Program-made: the position numbers and the translations under genes
Shown: one piece after another, positions 53,035 to 61,079 of the stretch
Numbering within the stretch: the stretch's first letter is position 1
Layout: each line of letters starts with the position of its first letter
Assembly (NCBI GenBank): GCA_041739525.1
Contig: JBGSNQ010000023.1
Coordinates: 9,255 to 73,254, forward strand
From: DATJGR01 sp041739525
Lineage (GTDB): Bacteria > Pseudomonadota > Gammaproteobacteria > Pseudomonadales > Azotimanducaceae
Length of the DNA stretch: 64,000 nt
Direction: 5' to 3'
Notes under the pieces: generated by a model
Seen by the model: the letters and a program-made list of their open reading frames with translations, nothing else
Database searches by the model: none
What the model was told of the DNA's origin: nothing

Positions 53035-53178
53035 CCCAACCAGGGATTTCCACTAAGGTGGACTCACGATGCAGGTCGGATTCGACGACTGCGTGTCGCG
53101 ATGCGGGAGCCGGTTCGAACCGCGCCGCACTGAGAACGCGTAAGCTGGTTGCTTTGCTCTGACAGGAAGGTCCATCAC

Positions 53179-53940
53179 ATGCAAAACGTCACGGTAGAAA
53201 AGCGCGGCGACGTCGCGCTCGTACGCTTCGATCGCCACGGAAATCTGAACGCATTCGATCAGGACACCATTCTGGCGCTCACCGACGTCGCGCGCGCCTT
53301 TCACGAAGACATTGAAACGCGCGCAGTTGTGTTGACAGGGACGGCAAACGCCTTTTCTGCCGGCATCGATCTGAAGGACCCGAAAACCTGGGCTGAACCC
53401 GAGAACGACGTCGAATTGCGCCAACGATCGTACCGCGGCGTGCGGCTGTGCCAGGCCTGGGAAGACATACCGCAAGTCACCGTCGCAGCGATCGAGGGTT
53501 TGGCCGTGGGCGCGGGCGTGGCCATCGCGCTCGCCTGCGATTGGCGAGTACTGGCGAGCGATGCCTATCTTTACGTTCCGGAGGTGAAGATCGGGCTGAA
53601 TCTGCAATGGGGTGCGCTCCCGCGACTGATCTCACTCGTTGGGCCTGCGCGCGCGAAGCGCATCGTACTCTTGTGCGAAAAGATGGGAGCGCAACAGGCG
53701 GCGGCTTGGGGTTTGGTCGACGAAGTGGCGGAACGCGGCCATGCAGTGGAGCGCGCGCTGGAACTCGCCGGTCGCGTCGCCGAGATGCCGGCGGCGACGA
53801 CGGCGATGGTGAAGGAAGCAATCAATGCGACCGCGAACGCACTGCATCGCGCGAGCGGCTTTGCCGATGCGGATCAGAGTTCGCTCACGCGAACGTTCAA
53901 GGACGCCATCGCCGCGCGCCGCGACTTCACGGGGAAGTAG
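53179..53940 (+). CDS. Enoyl-CoA hydratase/isomerase family protein (crotonase)
   Basis: A 253-residue crotonase-fold enzyme acting on a CoA thioester. The oxyanion-hole segment is GTANAFSAGIDLKD, and the second oxyanion glycine lies in IEGLAVGAGVAIALACD. Of the two hydratase glutamates, the one in PEVKIGL is present, but the other (CELA in mitochondrial hydratase) is replaced by GVAIA, so simple hydration is doubtful and isomerase or other crotonase chemistry is possible. Start 53179 has an AGGAAGG site. No other beta-oxidation gene is adjacent. Confidence 0.87.
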   Translation: MQNVTVEKRGDVALVRFDRHGNLNAFDQDTILALTDVARAFHEDIETRAVVLTGTANAFSAGIDLKDPKTWAEPENDVELRQRSYRGVRLCQAWEDIPQVTVAAIEGLAVGAGVAIALACDWRVLASDAYLYVPEVKIGLNLQWGALPRLISLVGPARAKRIVLLCEKMGAQQAAAWGLVDEVAERGHAVERALELAGRVAEMPAATTAMVKEAINATANALHRASGFADADQSSLTRTFKDAIAARRDFTGK

Positions 53941-54099
53941 CCGGGACGGCATCGACGGGTTGTCGATCGCGACGCGCGATCGTCAGCGGCTCAACCACTC
54001 GACGATCGCGCTCGTGAACTCAAACTGCTCCCAGGTCATCGCCGGGTACTTCGACGTCTGCGAGAATGTCCCACCTTTCTCATTGACAGGAACATCCCG

Positions 54100-55026
54100 T
54101 TGGAAACCACTCACGTCTTCGCCGGCAATCCGTTCGACCGCGCAGACGCACAACGTCGCGATGCAGAATGGCTCGCGACCGCCGAACGTAATCCCGGCAG
54201 CCGCTTCCTGCCGTTGGCGCGTTTGAATGTGCTCGTGCATGACACCGGCGAACTGCGTCTCGGCTGGTTGAGTCGTGCGGACGTCACGCGCCTCGACATT
54301 GCCGTTGCGCCAGTGTTCCTCGGCCTGCTCGACGGCGTCGCGCACTTCGCCATCGACGTTTCCGAGCTGGGCGATCCGGTACACGAACTGAACCTCGACG
54401 ACGCGTGGCGCTTCGAAGACGCGCGCGCCGCCGCGATGCGCCTCGCGGTCGAAGAGACCGGCATCGTCGCGCAGAGTCGCGCGCAGGTCGGCTGGCATCG
54501 CAGCCACCGTCATTGCAGTGCGTGCGGCGCGCCGAGCGAACCGTCGCGCGGCGGCCACGTGCGGATCTGCGGTGCGTGCAAAACCGAGCATTTCCCACGC
54601 ACCGATCCGGTGGCGATCATGCTGATTCTCGACGGCGACCGGTGTCTGCTCGGCCAGTCGCAGGGCCGGCTCGCGAGCACGGGCATGTATTCGGCGCTGG
54701 CGGGGTTCATCGATCAGGGCGAGTCGATCGAAGAAGCGGTGCGCCGTGAAATTCGCGAAGAAGCGGGCGTGCTCGTCGGCGCCGTGCGGTATCACTCGTC
54801 GCAGCCGTGGCCGTTCCCATCGTCGTTGATGATCGGTTGCCACGGTCGCGCACTAACCTCGAAGATCACGATCGATCCCGCCGAAATGGCCGACGTGCGC
54901 TGGTTCGCGCGCGACGCGGTTCGGGCCGCGCTCGCCGGTACCAGTTCCGAACTGCGCGTGCCGGGGCCGATCGCCATTGCGCACCATCTGATCAAAGCAT
55001 GGGCGGAAGGGGAGGTCGACGTTTGA
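54100..55026 (+). CDS. nudC: NAD(+) diphosphatase / NAD-cap RNA decapping hydrolase NudC
   Basis: A 308-residue Nudix hydrolase that splits NAD(H) and removes NAD caps from RNA. It has an N-terminal NUDIX-like domain, a zinc ribbon with C139, C142, C157 and C160 (CSACG, CGAC), then the Nudix box from G202 to about V224 (GESIEEAVRREIREEAGV), and the NudC signature SQPWPFPSSLM, which separates NudC from other Nudix enzymes. The start is TTG at 54100; no upstream ATG fits. Length is slightly above E. coli NudC. Confidence 0.94.
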   Translation: METTHVFAGNPFDRADAQRRDAEWLATAERNPGSRFLPLARLNVLVHDTGELRLGWLSRADVTRLDIAVAPVFLGLLDGVAHFAIDVSELGDPVHELNLDDAWRFEDARAAAMRLAVEETGIVAQSRAQVGWHRSHRHCSACGAPSEPSRGGHVRICGACKTEHFPRTDPVAIMLILDGDRCLLGQSQGRLASTGMYSALAGFIDQGESIEEAVRREIREEAGVLVGAVRYHSSQPWPFPSSLMIGCHGRALTSKITIDPAEMADVRWFARDAVRAALAGTSSELRVPGPIAIAHHLIKAWAEGEVDV

Positions 55027-55048
55027 TCGCTGACGATCCCGTTGGGGG

Positions 55049-56332
55049 CTATCCGGTTTTGTCGGCGCCCGGAAACCGGTCCATCGTGCGCAGCGTCGGG
55101 AACAGGCGCATCCACAAGCCCGTGACCGCGATCGTTGCGAGACCGCCGAACACCACGGAGGGCACCAGCCCGAACCACACCGCGGTTACACCCGATTCGA
55201 ATTCGCCGAGCTCGTTCGAGGCGCCGATGAACACGGCGTTGACGGCGCTTACACGGCCGCGAATCTCGTCCGGCGTTTCGAGCTGAATCAAGATGTGCCG
55301 GATATAGACGCTCACCATGTCGCCGGCGCCCAGCGTGATGAGCGCGACCAGCGACAGTGGAAAACTGTTGGATAGTCCGAATGTGATGATGGCGATTCCA
55401 AATAGTGCAACGCCGCCGAACATCCATCGTCCAACCGATCGGGTGATCGGATGGAACGCGAGCGCTGCGGCGGTGGCCGCGGCGCCGATCGCCGGTGCAG
55501 TGCGCAGCAGGCCGAGACCTTCCGGGCCCGTTGCGAGAATGTCCTTGGCGAACACCGGCAGCATTGCCGTTGCGCCGCCGAACAGCACCGCGAACAGATC
55601 GAGCGAAATCGCGCCGAGCACGACCGGCCGCGAGCGAACGAAGCGCATGCCTTCGAGCACCGTGTGCCAACTAGCGGGTTCGGTGCTGCGGATCGTCGCC
55701 GGCATCCGCACCGCCAGCATGAAGGCCACCGAAACGAGCAGCAGCGTGCCCACGACCGAGTAGACGGTCGCGGGTCCCGCCACATACATCAATCCGCCCA
55801 GCGATGGACCGACGATGGTCGCCACGTGGAAGGTCGACGAATTGAGCGCAACGGCGTTGCCGAAGATCTCGCGCGGCACCAGGTTCGGCGTGATCGCCTG
55901 CGACGTGGGCATCGCAAATGCGCGCGCGGCGCCGAACAGAACGAGCACCAGAAACACCGGCCACGCGGTGCTGAGTCCATACATCGTGAAGCCGAGCAGC
56001 AGCACCGCGCACGCAACTTCCACTACGTAGCACGTCGCGAGAATGAACTTGCGGTCGTAGCGGTCGGCGATCTGTCCGGCTGGCAACACCAGCACGATGA
56101 ACGGCAGGAACTGGGCGAGACCAATCAGACCAAGATCGAGTGGATCGTTGGTGATCGCATACACCTGCCAGCCGACCGCGACACTCTGCATCTGGACGGC
56201 GAGCGTCGCGATGAATCGTGCGACGAGAAACAACGTGAAGTTGCGATGCCTGAGTGCACCCAGAACCGCGGGTTGTTTGTCGCTCACGTGCGCACGTTCC
56301 CGGTGCGATGCCGCGTCATTCCGATCATTCAT
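55049..56332 (-). CDS. MFS transporter (EntS/MFS_3-like exporter)
   Basis: A 427-residue, 12-helix inner-membrane transporter. The motif A loop is GQIADRYDRKFI; the first helices (FTLFLVARFIATLAVQMQSVAVGWQVYAIT) and the AMPTSQAITPNLVP segment match the MFS_3 (enterobactin exporter-like) group, the same group as the partial gene at the left edge of the window. No siderophore genes are near, so the cargo is unknown. Start at 56332 follows a short frame extension that I reject. It is divergent from the sialidase gene. Confidence 0.87.
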   Translation of the reverse strand: MNDRNDAASHRERAHVSDKQPAVLGALRHRNFTLFLVARFIATLAVQMQSVAVGWQVYAITNDPLDLGLIGLAQFLPFIVLVLPAGQIADRYDRKFILATCYVVEVACAVLLLGFTMYGLSTAWPVFLVLVLFGAARAFAMPTSQAITPNLVPREIFGNAVALNSSTFHVATIVGPSLGGLMYVAGPATVYSVVGTLLLVSVAFMLAVRMPATIRSTEPASWHTVLEGMRFVRSRPVVLGAISLDLFAVLFGGATAMLPVFAKDILATGPEGLGLLRTAPAIGAAATAAALAFHPITRSVGRWMFGGVALFGIAIITFGLSNSFPLSLVALITLGAGDMVSVYIRHILIQLETPDEIRGRVSAVNAVFIGASNELGEFESGVTAVWFGLVPSVVFGGLATIAVTGLWMRLFPTLRTMDRFPGADKTG

Positions 56333-56430
56333 GTCGAGTCGTGAGAAGGCGGCGATGGTACAGGATCGGATGGACGCTCCCAAAGGCTCCGGGCTAGCCT
56401 ACGACTACTCCACAGACGGCCTGCGCAACG

Positions 56431-57564
56431 ATGGAAATGCAGCACGTACTCGCGTACCACGACCCCGATCACGCCTGTAATCAAGGCAGCCTGATCAAGC
56501 TCGCCAACGGCGAGTTGTTGCTCGGCTACAACCAGGAACGCGGCCGCGTGCACGCCGACAGCGGCCAGTCGTGTCTCATCAAGTCGTCGGACGGCGGCCT
56601 CACGTGGAACACTGCGACGCGCCGCACCGTGTGGCCGTTGAGCGAACACGTCGGCAACTGGGACTGTGCGTTTGCGCAGATCTCCACCGGTGAAATCCTG
56701 ATGCACACGCGCGTGTGCAGCTTCATGGCCCCAACGGCCTTGAAAGGGGGCGCGGACCAGATCATGGGCGGACCGCCGCCGGGACGGCGGGAACGACTTA
56801 AGCGCCAGACGGGTTACGCGCTGTGTCGCTCGAAAGATGACGGTGCAACGTGGTCGGCGCCGATTCCGGTGAACACGTCGCCGGTGGCTGATTCCGGCCT
56901 CGGTCCGTACATCGTCGGCGGTTCCGGTGCCGGCCACATCATCGAACTCGCCGACGGTGGTCTGCTGATGCCCTTGCACGGTACGTTCACGCGCGAGTGG
57001 TTTGCGCAGGGCGGGGAGACGCCGCGGGTGTTCGTATTGCGCTCCGACGACGGCGGCAACAACTGGGAATACTGGGCAACGGTTGCGTACGACCCCGCGC
57101 ACATCCTCGAATGGGCGGAGGCGGGCATGGCGCGTCTTTCGTCCGGACGACTCGTCTGCCTGCTGCGCACGCAGGCGCGGCCGCTGCGTTTCGACAACAT
57201 GTGGTTCTGCTATTCGGACGATGACGGTGCCAGCTGGAGCCGTCCGATCCGAACGCCGCTGTGGGGTTATCCGGCCGACGTGATTCAACTCAAAGACGGC
57301 CGCGTGCTCGCGGTGTACGGCTATCGGCGCGACCCGTGGGGTGTGCGCGGATGCATCTCGAACGATGGCGTCACGTGGTCGCTCGCGAACGAATTCGTGA
57401 TACGCGAAGGCGGCGCCGCGGACCCGTCGGTGCGTCAATACTGGCACATCGGTTATCCGAGCGTTGCACAGCTCGACGACGGCACGATCGTCGCCGCATA
57501 TCACGAATACACGAAGGATGCGCGGCCGATGCAGTGCATGTGGGTGACGCGGTTCAAGCTGTGA
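56431..57564 (+). CDS. Sialidase/BNR-repeat family protein
   Basis: A 377-residue six-bladed beta-propeller with at least five Asp-box (BNR) repeats: SSDGGLTWN (about 52-60), SKDDGATWS, SDDGGNNWE, SDDDGASWS and SNDGVTWS. No signal peptide is visible, so it would be cytoplasmic, unlike secreted sialidases. The catalytic arginine triad of true sialidases cannot be confirmed by eye; the fold is also used by other glycosidases and by binding proteins. Its stop overlaps the GTG start of the acetyltransferase gene (57561-57564), so the two are coupled. Confidence 0.85.
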   Translation: MEMQHVLAYHDPDHACNQGSLIKLANGELLLGYNQERGRVHADSGQSCLIKSSDGGLTWNTATRRTVWPLSEHVGNWDCAFAQISTGEILMHTRVCSFMAPTALKGGADQIMGGPPPGRRERLKRQTGYALCRSKDDGATWSAPIPVNTSPVADSGLGPYIVGGSGAGHIIELADGGLLMPLHGTFTREWFAQGGETPRVFVLRSDDGGNNWEYWATVAYDPAHILEWAEAGMARLSSGRLVCLLRTQARPLRFDNMWFCYSDDDGASWSRPIRTPLWGYPADVIQLKDGRVLAVYGYRRDPWGVRGCISNDGVTWSLANEFVIREGGAADPSVRQYWHIGYPSVAQLDDGTIVAAYHEYTKDARPMQCMWVTRFKL

Positions 57565-58088
57565 CGATCGAAATCGTCCCTCTGAAGGCGGACGAGTGGG
57601 AGGACCTGAAGCGCTTGCGCATCACGGCGCTGACGGAATCGCCCGATTCGTTCTCTCCAACGGCCGAGGCAGCCCGCGCACACGATGACGAGTATTGGCG
57701 GCGCGGCGCGCAGAGAGCGGCAGAAGCGGCGAACTTCGAGATGTTCATCGTGCGCCGGAACGGCATCGGTCTGGGTCTGGCGTCGGCGAATCGTGACGAC
57801 AGCGGTGTGGGCCATATCGGCGCAATGTGGGTCGATCCTTCGTTGCGGGGCCAAGGTGTCGGTGCACGTTTGTTCGATAACGTAGTGGCTCACCTGCGCT
57901 CGCTCGGTTGCACCACGATCGAACTGTCAGTCACCGAGACGAACGCAGCGGCGATCGCGCTGTATCAGTCGCGGGGTTTCGTGTTGACGGGAGCGCACGA
58001 ACCGCTGCGGCAAGGTTCGCCCCTGAAGAATCTATTCATGCATTGGACGAACGACGCCGCAGTGCGCGCGCCAGACCAAAGAGACTGA
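57561..58088 (+). CDS. GNAT family N-acetyltransferase
   Basis: A 175-residue GCN5-related acetyltransferase. Acetyl-CoA pyrophosphate loop: RGQGVGARLF (R96-G101); beta strand 4 is GHIGAMWVDPSLRG; motif B-like is TNAAAIALYQSRGFVLTG. The substrate is unknown; GNATs in this group often acetylate amino groups of small molecules or proteins. The GTG start at 57561 is fixed by the overlap with the sialidase-like gene. Its last 53 bp lie over the 3' end of a convergent small membrane-protein gene. Confidence 0.88.
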   Translation: MTIEIVPLKADEWEDLKRLRITALTESPDSFSPTAEAARAHDDEYWRRGAQRAAEAANFEMFIVRRNGIGLGLASANRDDSGVGHIGAMWVDPSLRGQGVGARLFDNVVAHLRSLGCTTIELSVTETNAAAIALYQSRGFVLTGAHEPLRQGSPLKNLFMHWTNDAAVRAPDQRD

Positions 58089-58296
58089 CGGCCACCCAGG
58101 CGGCTTCGACCACGAACGCCGACAGATTGAAATCGAACAGCAGCGAGAGCGTGATCGAGCCGGCGCCGAGACCGTTCAGCGCCGAGTAGGCGACCGATTT
58201 CGAGTCGAGACGTTCGATCTGCAGCGCGAAATACGTGCCGAGGATCATCGCCACGCCGATGTTGCCGACCAGATCGTGCCACGCATAGCCGGACAT
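58036..58296 (-). CDS. CBU_0592 family small membrane protein
   Basis: An 86-residue protein with three membrane helices and the pattern DLVGNIGVAMILGTYFALQ, YSALNGLGAGSITLSLLFDFNLSAFVVEAAW and VSLFGLARAL, which matches the CBU_0592 family along its whole length. The function is not known. The ATG at 58296 gives the standard N-terminus (MSGYAWHDLVG). It overlaps the 3' part of the convergent GNAT gene by 53 bp, so both transcripts are antisense to each other there. Confidence 0.85.
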   Translation of the reverse strand: MSGYAWHDLVGNIGVAMILGTYFALQIERLDSKSVAYSALNGLGAGSITLSLLFDFNLSAFVVEAAWVAVSLFGLARALRRRSSNA

Positions 58297-58354
58297 ACCG
58301 TTTCCTCGCAGTTTCGTTTCGCGGCGCATCTTGTCATCATTCGACGTCCCTCGC

Positions 58355-59956
58355 ATGAGTGCACTCGTGACCAAACCGCTGCTGCCAGCTTTCTCGTTGC
58401 GCGATGCGTCCGGCGTGGATCATTCGTTCCCGAGCGGAAGGCCGACGCTGATCGCGATGGTGAAAGAAGATTGCCCGACCTGTGGCCTCGTAGTGCCGTT
58501 GCTGGAGGCATTCCATCGCAGCTATGGCGCGTCGCTCGACGTACTGCTCGTAGGTCAGACAACTGAAGGCAATGCGATGTTGGTCGACCGGCATGGGCTG
58601 ACGTGCCCGATGCTCGACGATTCCCGGCTCAAGGTTTCGTTCGCGTACGACATCGACATGGTGCCTTCGGTATTCGTCGGCGACGCGAACGGACACCAGC
58701 TCAAACGAGTAGAAGGTTTCGATCGGGCGGAATGGCAGGCGCTCGACGCCGAACTCGCAACGATGTCCGGTGCGCGTGCAGCATTGATCGATTGGTCTGC
58801 GCTGCCGCCGTGGCGTCCGGGTTGCGGATCGCTGTCCGTTGATCCGCGCTTTGCCGACCGCCTGCAGGCCGAAGCGGAGAACAGTCCGCTGCGCGCGCGC
58901 AAGATCGAGATCGCGCCCGCCGACGACGAATTCGAGTTCATGTTCGATCAGGGTTTCACCGACGGGCTGCCCGTGGTGCCGCCGACTCCGGAACGCGTGA
59001 TCCGCATGTTGTCGGGAACGCGTCGCGATCCGCAGTCGCTCGTCGCCATCGTTCCGCCCAACATGGGCGAAGCGACGGTGGAGAAAGTTGCCATCAACGC
59101 GGTGCTGGCCGGTTGTAAACCCGAGTACCTCCCGGTGGTCATCGCCGCGCTCGAAGCGGTGTGCACGGACGAATTCAATGCGCATGGCGTGATGGCGACC
59201 ACGATGGGTGCGAGCCCCGTGCTTGTAGTGAACGGACCGATACGCAGCCGCATCGGCATGAACATGAAGCTCGGCGCGCTGGGGCAGGGCAATCGCGCAA
59301 ACGCATCGATCGGCCGCGCCGTGCGGTTGGCCCTTCGCAACATCGGCGGTGCAAAGCCCGGCGGCACCGAGCGCTCGACGCTCGGTAATCCGATGAAGAT
59401 CACCATGTGCTTTGCGGAATGGGAGGAACGTAGTCCCTGGTCGCCGCTGCACGTGGAGCGCGGATTTGCGCCGACCGATTCCGTCGTTACGGCGTATGCG
59501 ATGTCGGGTGGACCGTCGTTGATCGTCGATCAAACGTCGCGTAGTCCGGCGCAGCTGGCCGGCAGCATCGGCATGTGTCTGGAGTCGATCCACCATCCCA
59601 AGTCGCACATGATGTTCGACACACTGCTGGTGGTGTGTCCGGAACACGTCGACACGCTGCTGACGGAGGGTCCGTATTCGAAGGCAGATCTTCGCAGCGC
59701 AATACAGAAGATCACCAGTCGCCCCTTACGCGAACTCGTTAGCGACGAGCGTTCGGGTGTAGGCATGAATGCCGACAAGGCGAAAACGCTGTCGAACGAA
59801 GCGTTGGCGCGGGTAATGCCGAAGTTTCTGTCGGAAGATATGATCCACATCGTTGTGGCCGGGTCCGACGCCGGTAAGTTCTCCGGCATGTTTCATGGCT
59901 GGGTTGGCGGCGAGATAGGCTCGATGCCCGTTTCGCGCCTGATCGACCCGAACTGA
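58355..59956 (+). CDS. Thioredoxin-like domain fused to UGSC-associated conserved domain
   Basis: A 533-residue two-domain protein. Residues about 8-150 form a peroxiredoxin/TlpA-like thioredoxin fold with the redox motif CPTC (C40-C43, in KEDCPTCGL) and a cis-proline region (DMVPSVFVG). The remaining 370 residues form a conserved domain of unknown function with GFTDGLPVVPPTPERV, LVVNGPIRSRIGMNMKLGALG, NRANASIGRAVRLALRN, and MCFAEWEERSPWSPLHVERGF, a sequence type I know from many environmental genomes where it accompanies small UGSC-family genes. The start at 58355 lacks a signal peptide. The next gene, 52 bp on, is the selenoprotein, so the thioredoxin domain is the likely reductant or partner. 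Confidence 0.8.
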   Translation: MSALVTKPLLPAFSLRDASGVDHSFPSGRPTLIAMVKEDCPTCGLVVPLLEAFHRSYGASLDVLLVGQTTEGNAMLVDRHGLTCPMLDDSRLKVSFAYDIDMVPSVFVGDANGHQLKRVEGFDRAEWQALDAELATMSGARAALIDWSALPPWRPGCGSLSVDPRFADRLQAEAENSPLRARKIEIAPADDEFEFMFDQGFTDGLPVVPPTPERVIRMLSGTRRDPQSLVAIVPPNMGEATVEKVAINAVLAGCKPEYLPVVIAALEAVCTDEFNAHGVMATTMGASPVLVVNGPIRSRIGMNMKLGALGQGNRANASIGRAVRLALRNIGGAKPGGTERSTLGNPMKITMCFAEWEERSPWSPLHVERGFAPTDSVVTAYAMSGGPSLIVDQTSRSPAQLAGSIGMCLESIHHPKSHMMFDTLLVVCPEHVDTLLTEGPYSKADLRSAIQKITSRPLRELVSDERSGVGMNADKAKTLSNEALARVMPKFLSEDMIHIVVAGSDAGKFSGMFHGWVGGEIGSMPVSRLIDPN

Positions 59957-59994
59957 TTTCGGAACCTGATTTATCGGAAACTGAATTTTGGGAA
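59951..59994 (+). repeat. Three imperfect tandem repeats between the two UGSC-locus genes
   Basis: AACTGATTTCGGAA (59951-59964), CCTGATTTATCGGAA (59965-59979) and ACTGAATTTTGGGAA (59980-59994) follow head to tail, beginning with the stop codon of the upstream gene and ending just before the GGGAG ribosome-binding site of the selenoprotein gene. The first two differ only by the first two bases and an AT insertion; the third is more diverged. The segment is AT-rich compared with its surroundings. Confidence 0.5.
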
Positions 59995-60008
59995 ATTGGG
60001 AGACGTTG

Positions 60009-60530
60009 ATGACGACCATTCTCGATCCCACCAACGAGAAGACGCCGATCGCGCGGCAACTGACGCCGCGCTCCGGCGCAATCTCCGGAACGGTGGCTTT
60101 CCTGGACATTTCGAAGCCGCGCGGCGACGTGCTGCTCGACCGGCTGGAGGAACAGCTGAAAGTACGCGCGCCGGGGGTGGATATCGTTCGCTACGCCAAG
60201 CCGACGTTCACCAAGCCGGCGCCCGACGCGCTTCGTCAGGAGATCAGGGCGAACAGCAACTTCGTCGTCGAGGCACTCGCCGACTGAGGTTCGTGTACTA
60301 CGTGCAGTTTGCATGACACAGTGCACTTCGAGATCCACGGCATTCCGTCCGTGGCGATCGTCTCGAGCGAGTTCGAGGAAGCCGCCGCCGTTCAGGGCAA
60401 GGCACTCGGGCTCGAAGCGCGATGCTGCTTCGTGCAGCACCCGATACAGGACAGAACCGACGCGGAAATGCGTCAGCTCGCGGATCAGATCGTCGACCAG
60501 GTGGTTGCCGCGTTAACTGATCCCACGTGA
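60009..60530 (+). CDS. UGSC-family selenoprotein (in-frame TGA = Sec93)
   Basis: A 173-residue protein read through one in-frame TGA (60285-60287) that encodes selenocysteine 93. The frame before the TGA (92 codons) and after it (80 codons to the stop at 60528-60530) is the same, and the join reads ALAD-U-GSCTTC: the UGSC motif that names this family, followed by a second cysteine so that Sec93, Cys96 and Cys99 form a UxxCxxC cluster. The part after the TGA (HFEIHGIPSVAIVSSEFEEAA) is conserved-looking and cannot start by itself. ATG 60009 has GGGAG 7 nt upstream; no signal peptide. It is likely a cytoplasmic redox protein; its reaction is unknown. Neighbour: the thioredoxin-like fusion upstream. 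Confidence 0.88.
60293..60319 (+). promoter_or_regulatory. Bacterial SECIS element for Sec93
   Basis: Starting 5 nt after the TGA, the mRNA can fold GTGT (60293-60296) with ACAC (60316-60319), a 4-nt 5'-side bulge ACTA (60297-60300), then CGTGCA (60301-60306) with TGCATG (60310-60315) around the loop GTT (60307-60309). The loop G is the 20th nucleotide after the TGA, the same place as in E. coli fdhF, and the tip (GCA-GTT-TGC) closely resembles the fdhF tip (GCAG-GT-CTGC), with the GU that SelB recognises. Its presence where it must be supports Sec insertion rather than termination. Confidence 0.8.
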
Positions 60531-60548
60531 GGCAGGTGGTATTCGACT

Positions 60549-61079
60549 ATGCGACGGCTGAGCGCGGCGCCGCTTCTGATGATGGTGCTGCTGCTGATAA
60601 CGGCCGCGTGCGCGTCGGACGGCGACATATCCGAGCACGTCGATTTCTGTTGCGGCCCCAAAGATGCGCGGCTAGAGACCTATGCGTTGTCGATGCCCAC
60701 CGTTCCGGCGTTTCTGTTGCCGGCGTTTCGGACACAACTCGTCGCTGCGCTTTCTGCAAAGGGAATGCGTGAGGTCGACAGGAATCCCGACGCGTTGGTG
60801 ACGATGGTGTACAGCGCGTACTTTCCCGATACGGCGCGCCGTTATGCAAACGACGGATTCACCGATCCGATGGCGGTGACCGGTCCGCGCAAGTTCGACG
60901 CACGGATTTCGCTCGAGATCACGCGCGTATCGGACAACGCGCAGGTGTTGCGCGGCACGATGTCGCGCGAGCATCGCGAATGGGTCGGCGACTACGGCCA
61001 TGAGCGTGCGCGTGAGGCGATCCGTGCGGCCTTCGACGACCTGCTCAAACGACTGCCGACCATAAGAAAAGGCGCATGA
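60549..61079 (+). CDS. DUF4136-like lipoprotein
   Basis: A 176-residue lipoprotein. The signal is MRRLSAAPLLMMVLLLITAAC, with a lipobox-like TAAC. The mature part resembles DUF4136 lipoproteins: a beta-strand/helix repeat with PAFRTQLVAALSAKGMREVDRNPDALVTMVYSA, and the C-terminal ERAREAIRAAFDDLLKRLP. The function is unknown, in the envelope. It follows the selenoprotein gene by 18 bp and overlaps the CoA-transferase gene by ATGA (61076-61079), so it may be in one operon with both, although the products have no evident link. Confidence 0.72.
   Translation: MRRLSAAPLLMMVLLLITAACASDGDISEHVDFCCGPKDARLETYALSMPTVPAFLLPAFRTQLVAALSAKGMREVDRNPDALVTMVYSAYFPDTARRYANDGFTDPMAVTGPRKFDARISLEITRVSDNAQVLRGTMSREHREWVGDYGHERAREAIRAAFDDLLKRLPTIRKGA

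Noticed and set aside
60285..60287. TGA as an ordinary stop, making the locus a pseudogene or two genes
   Set aside because: The frame is unbroken on both sides, the motif U-G-S-C is exactly made by the TGA, and a SECIS-like hairpin follows at the right distance.
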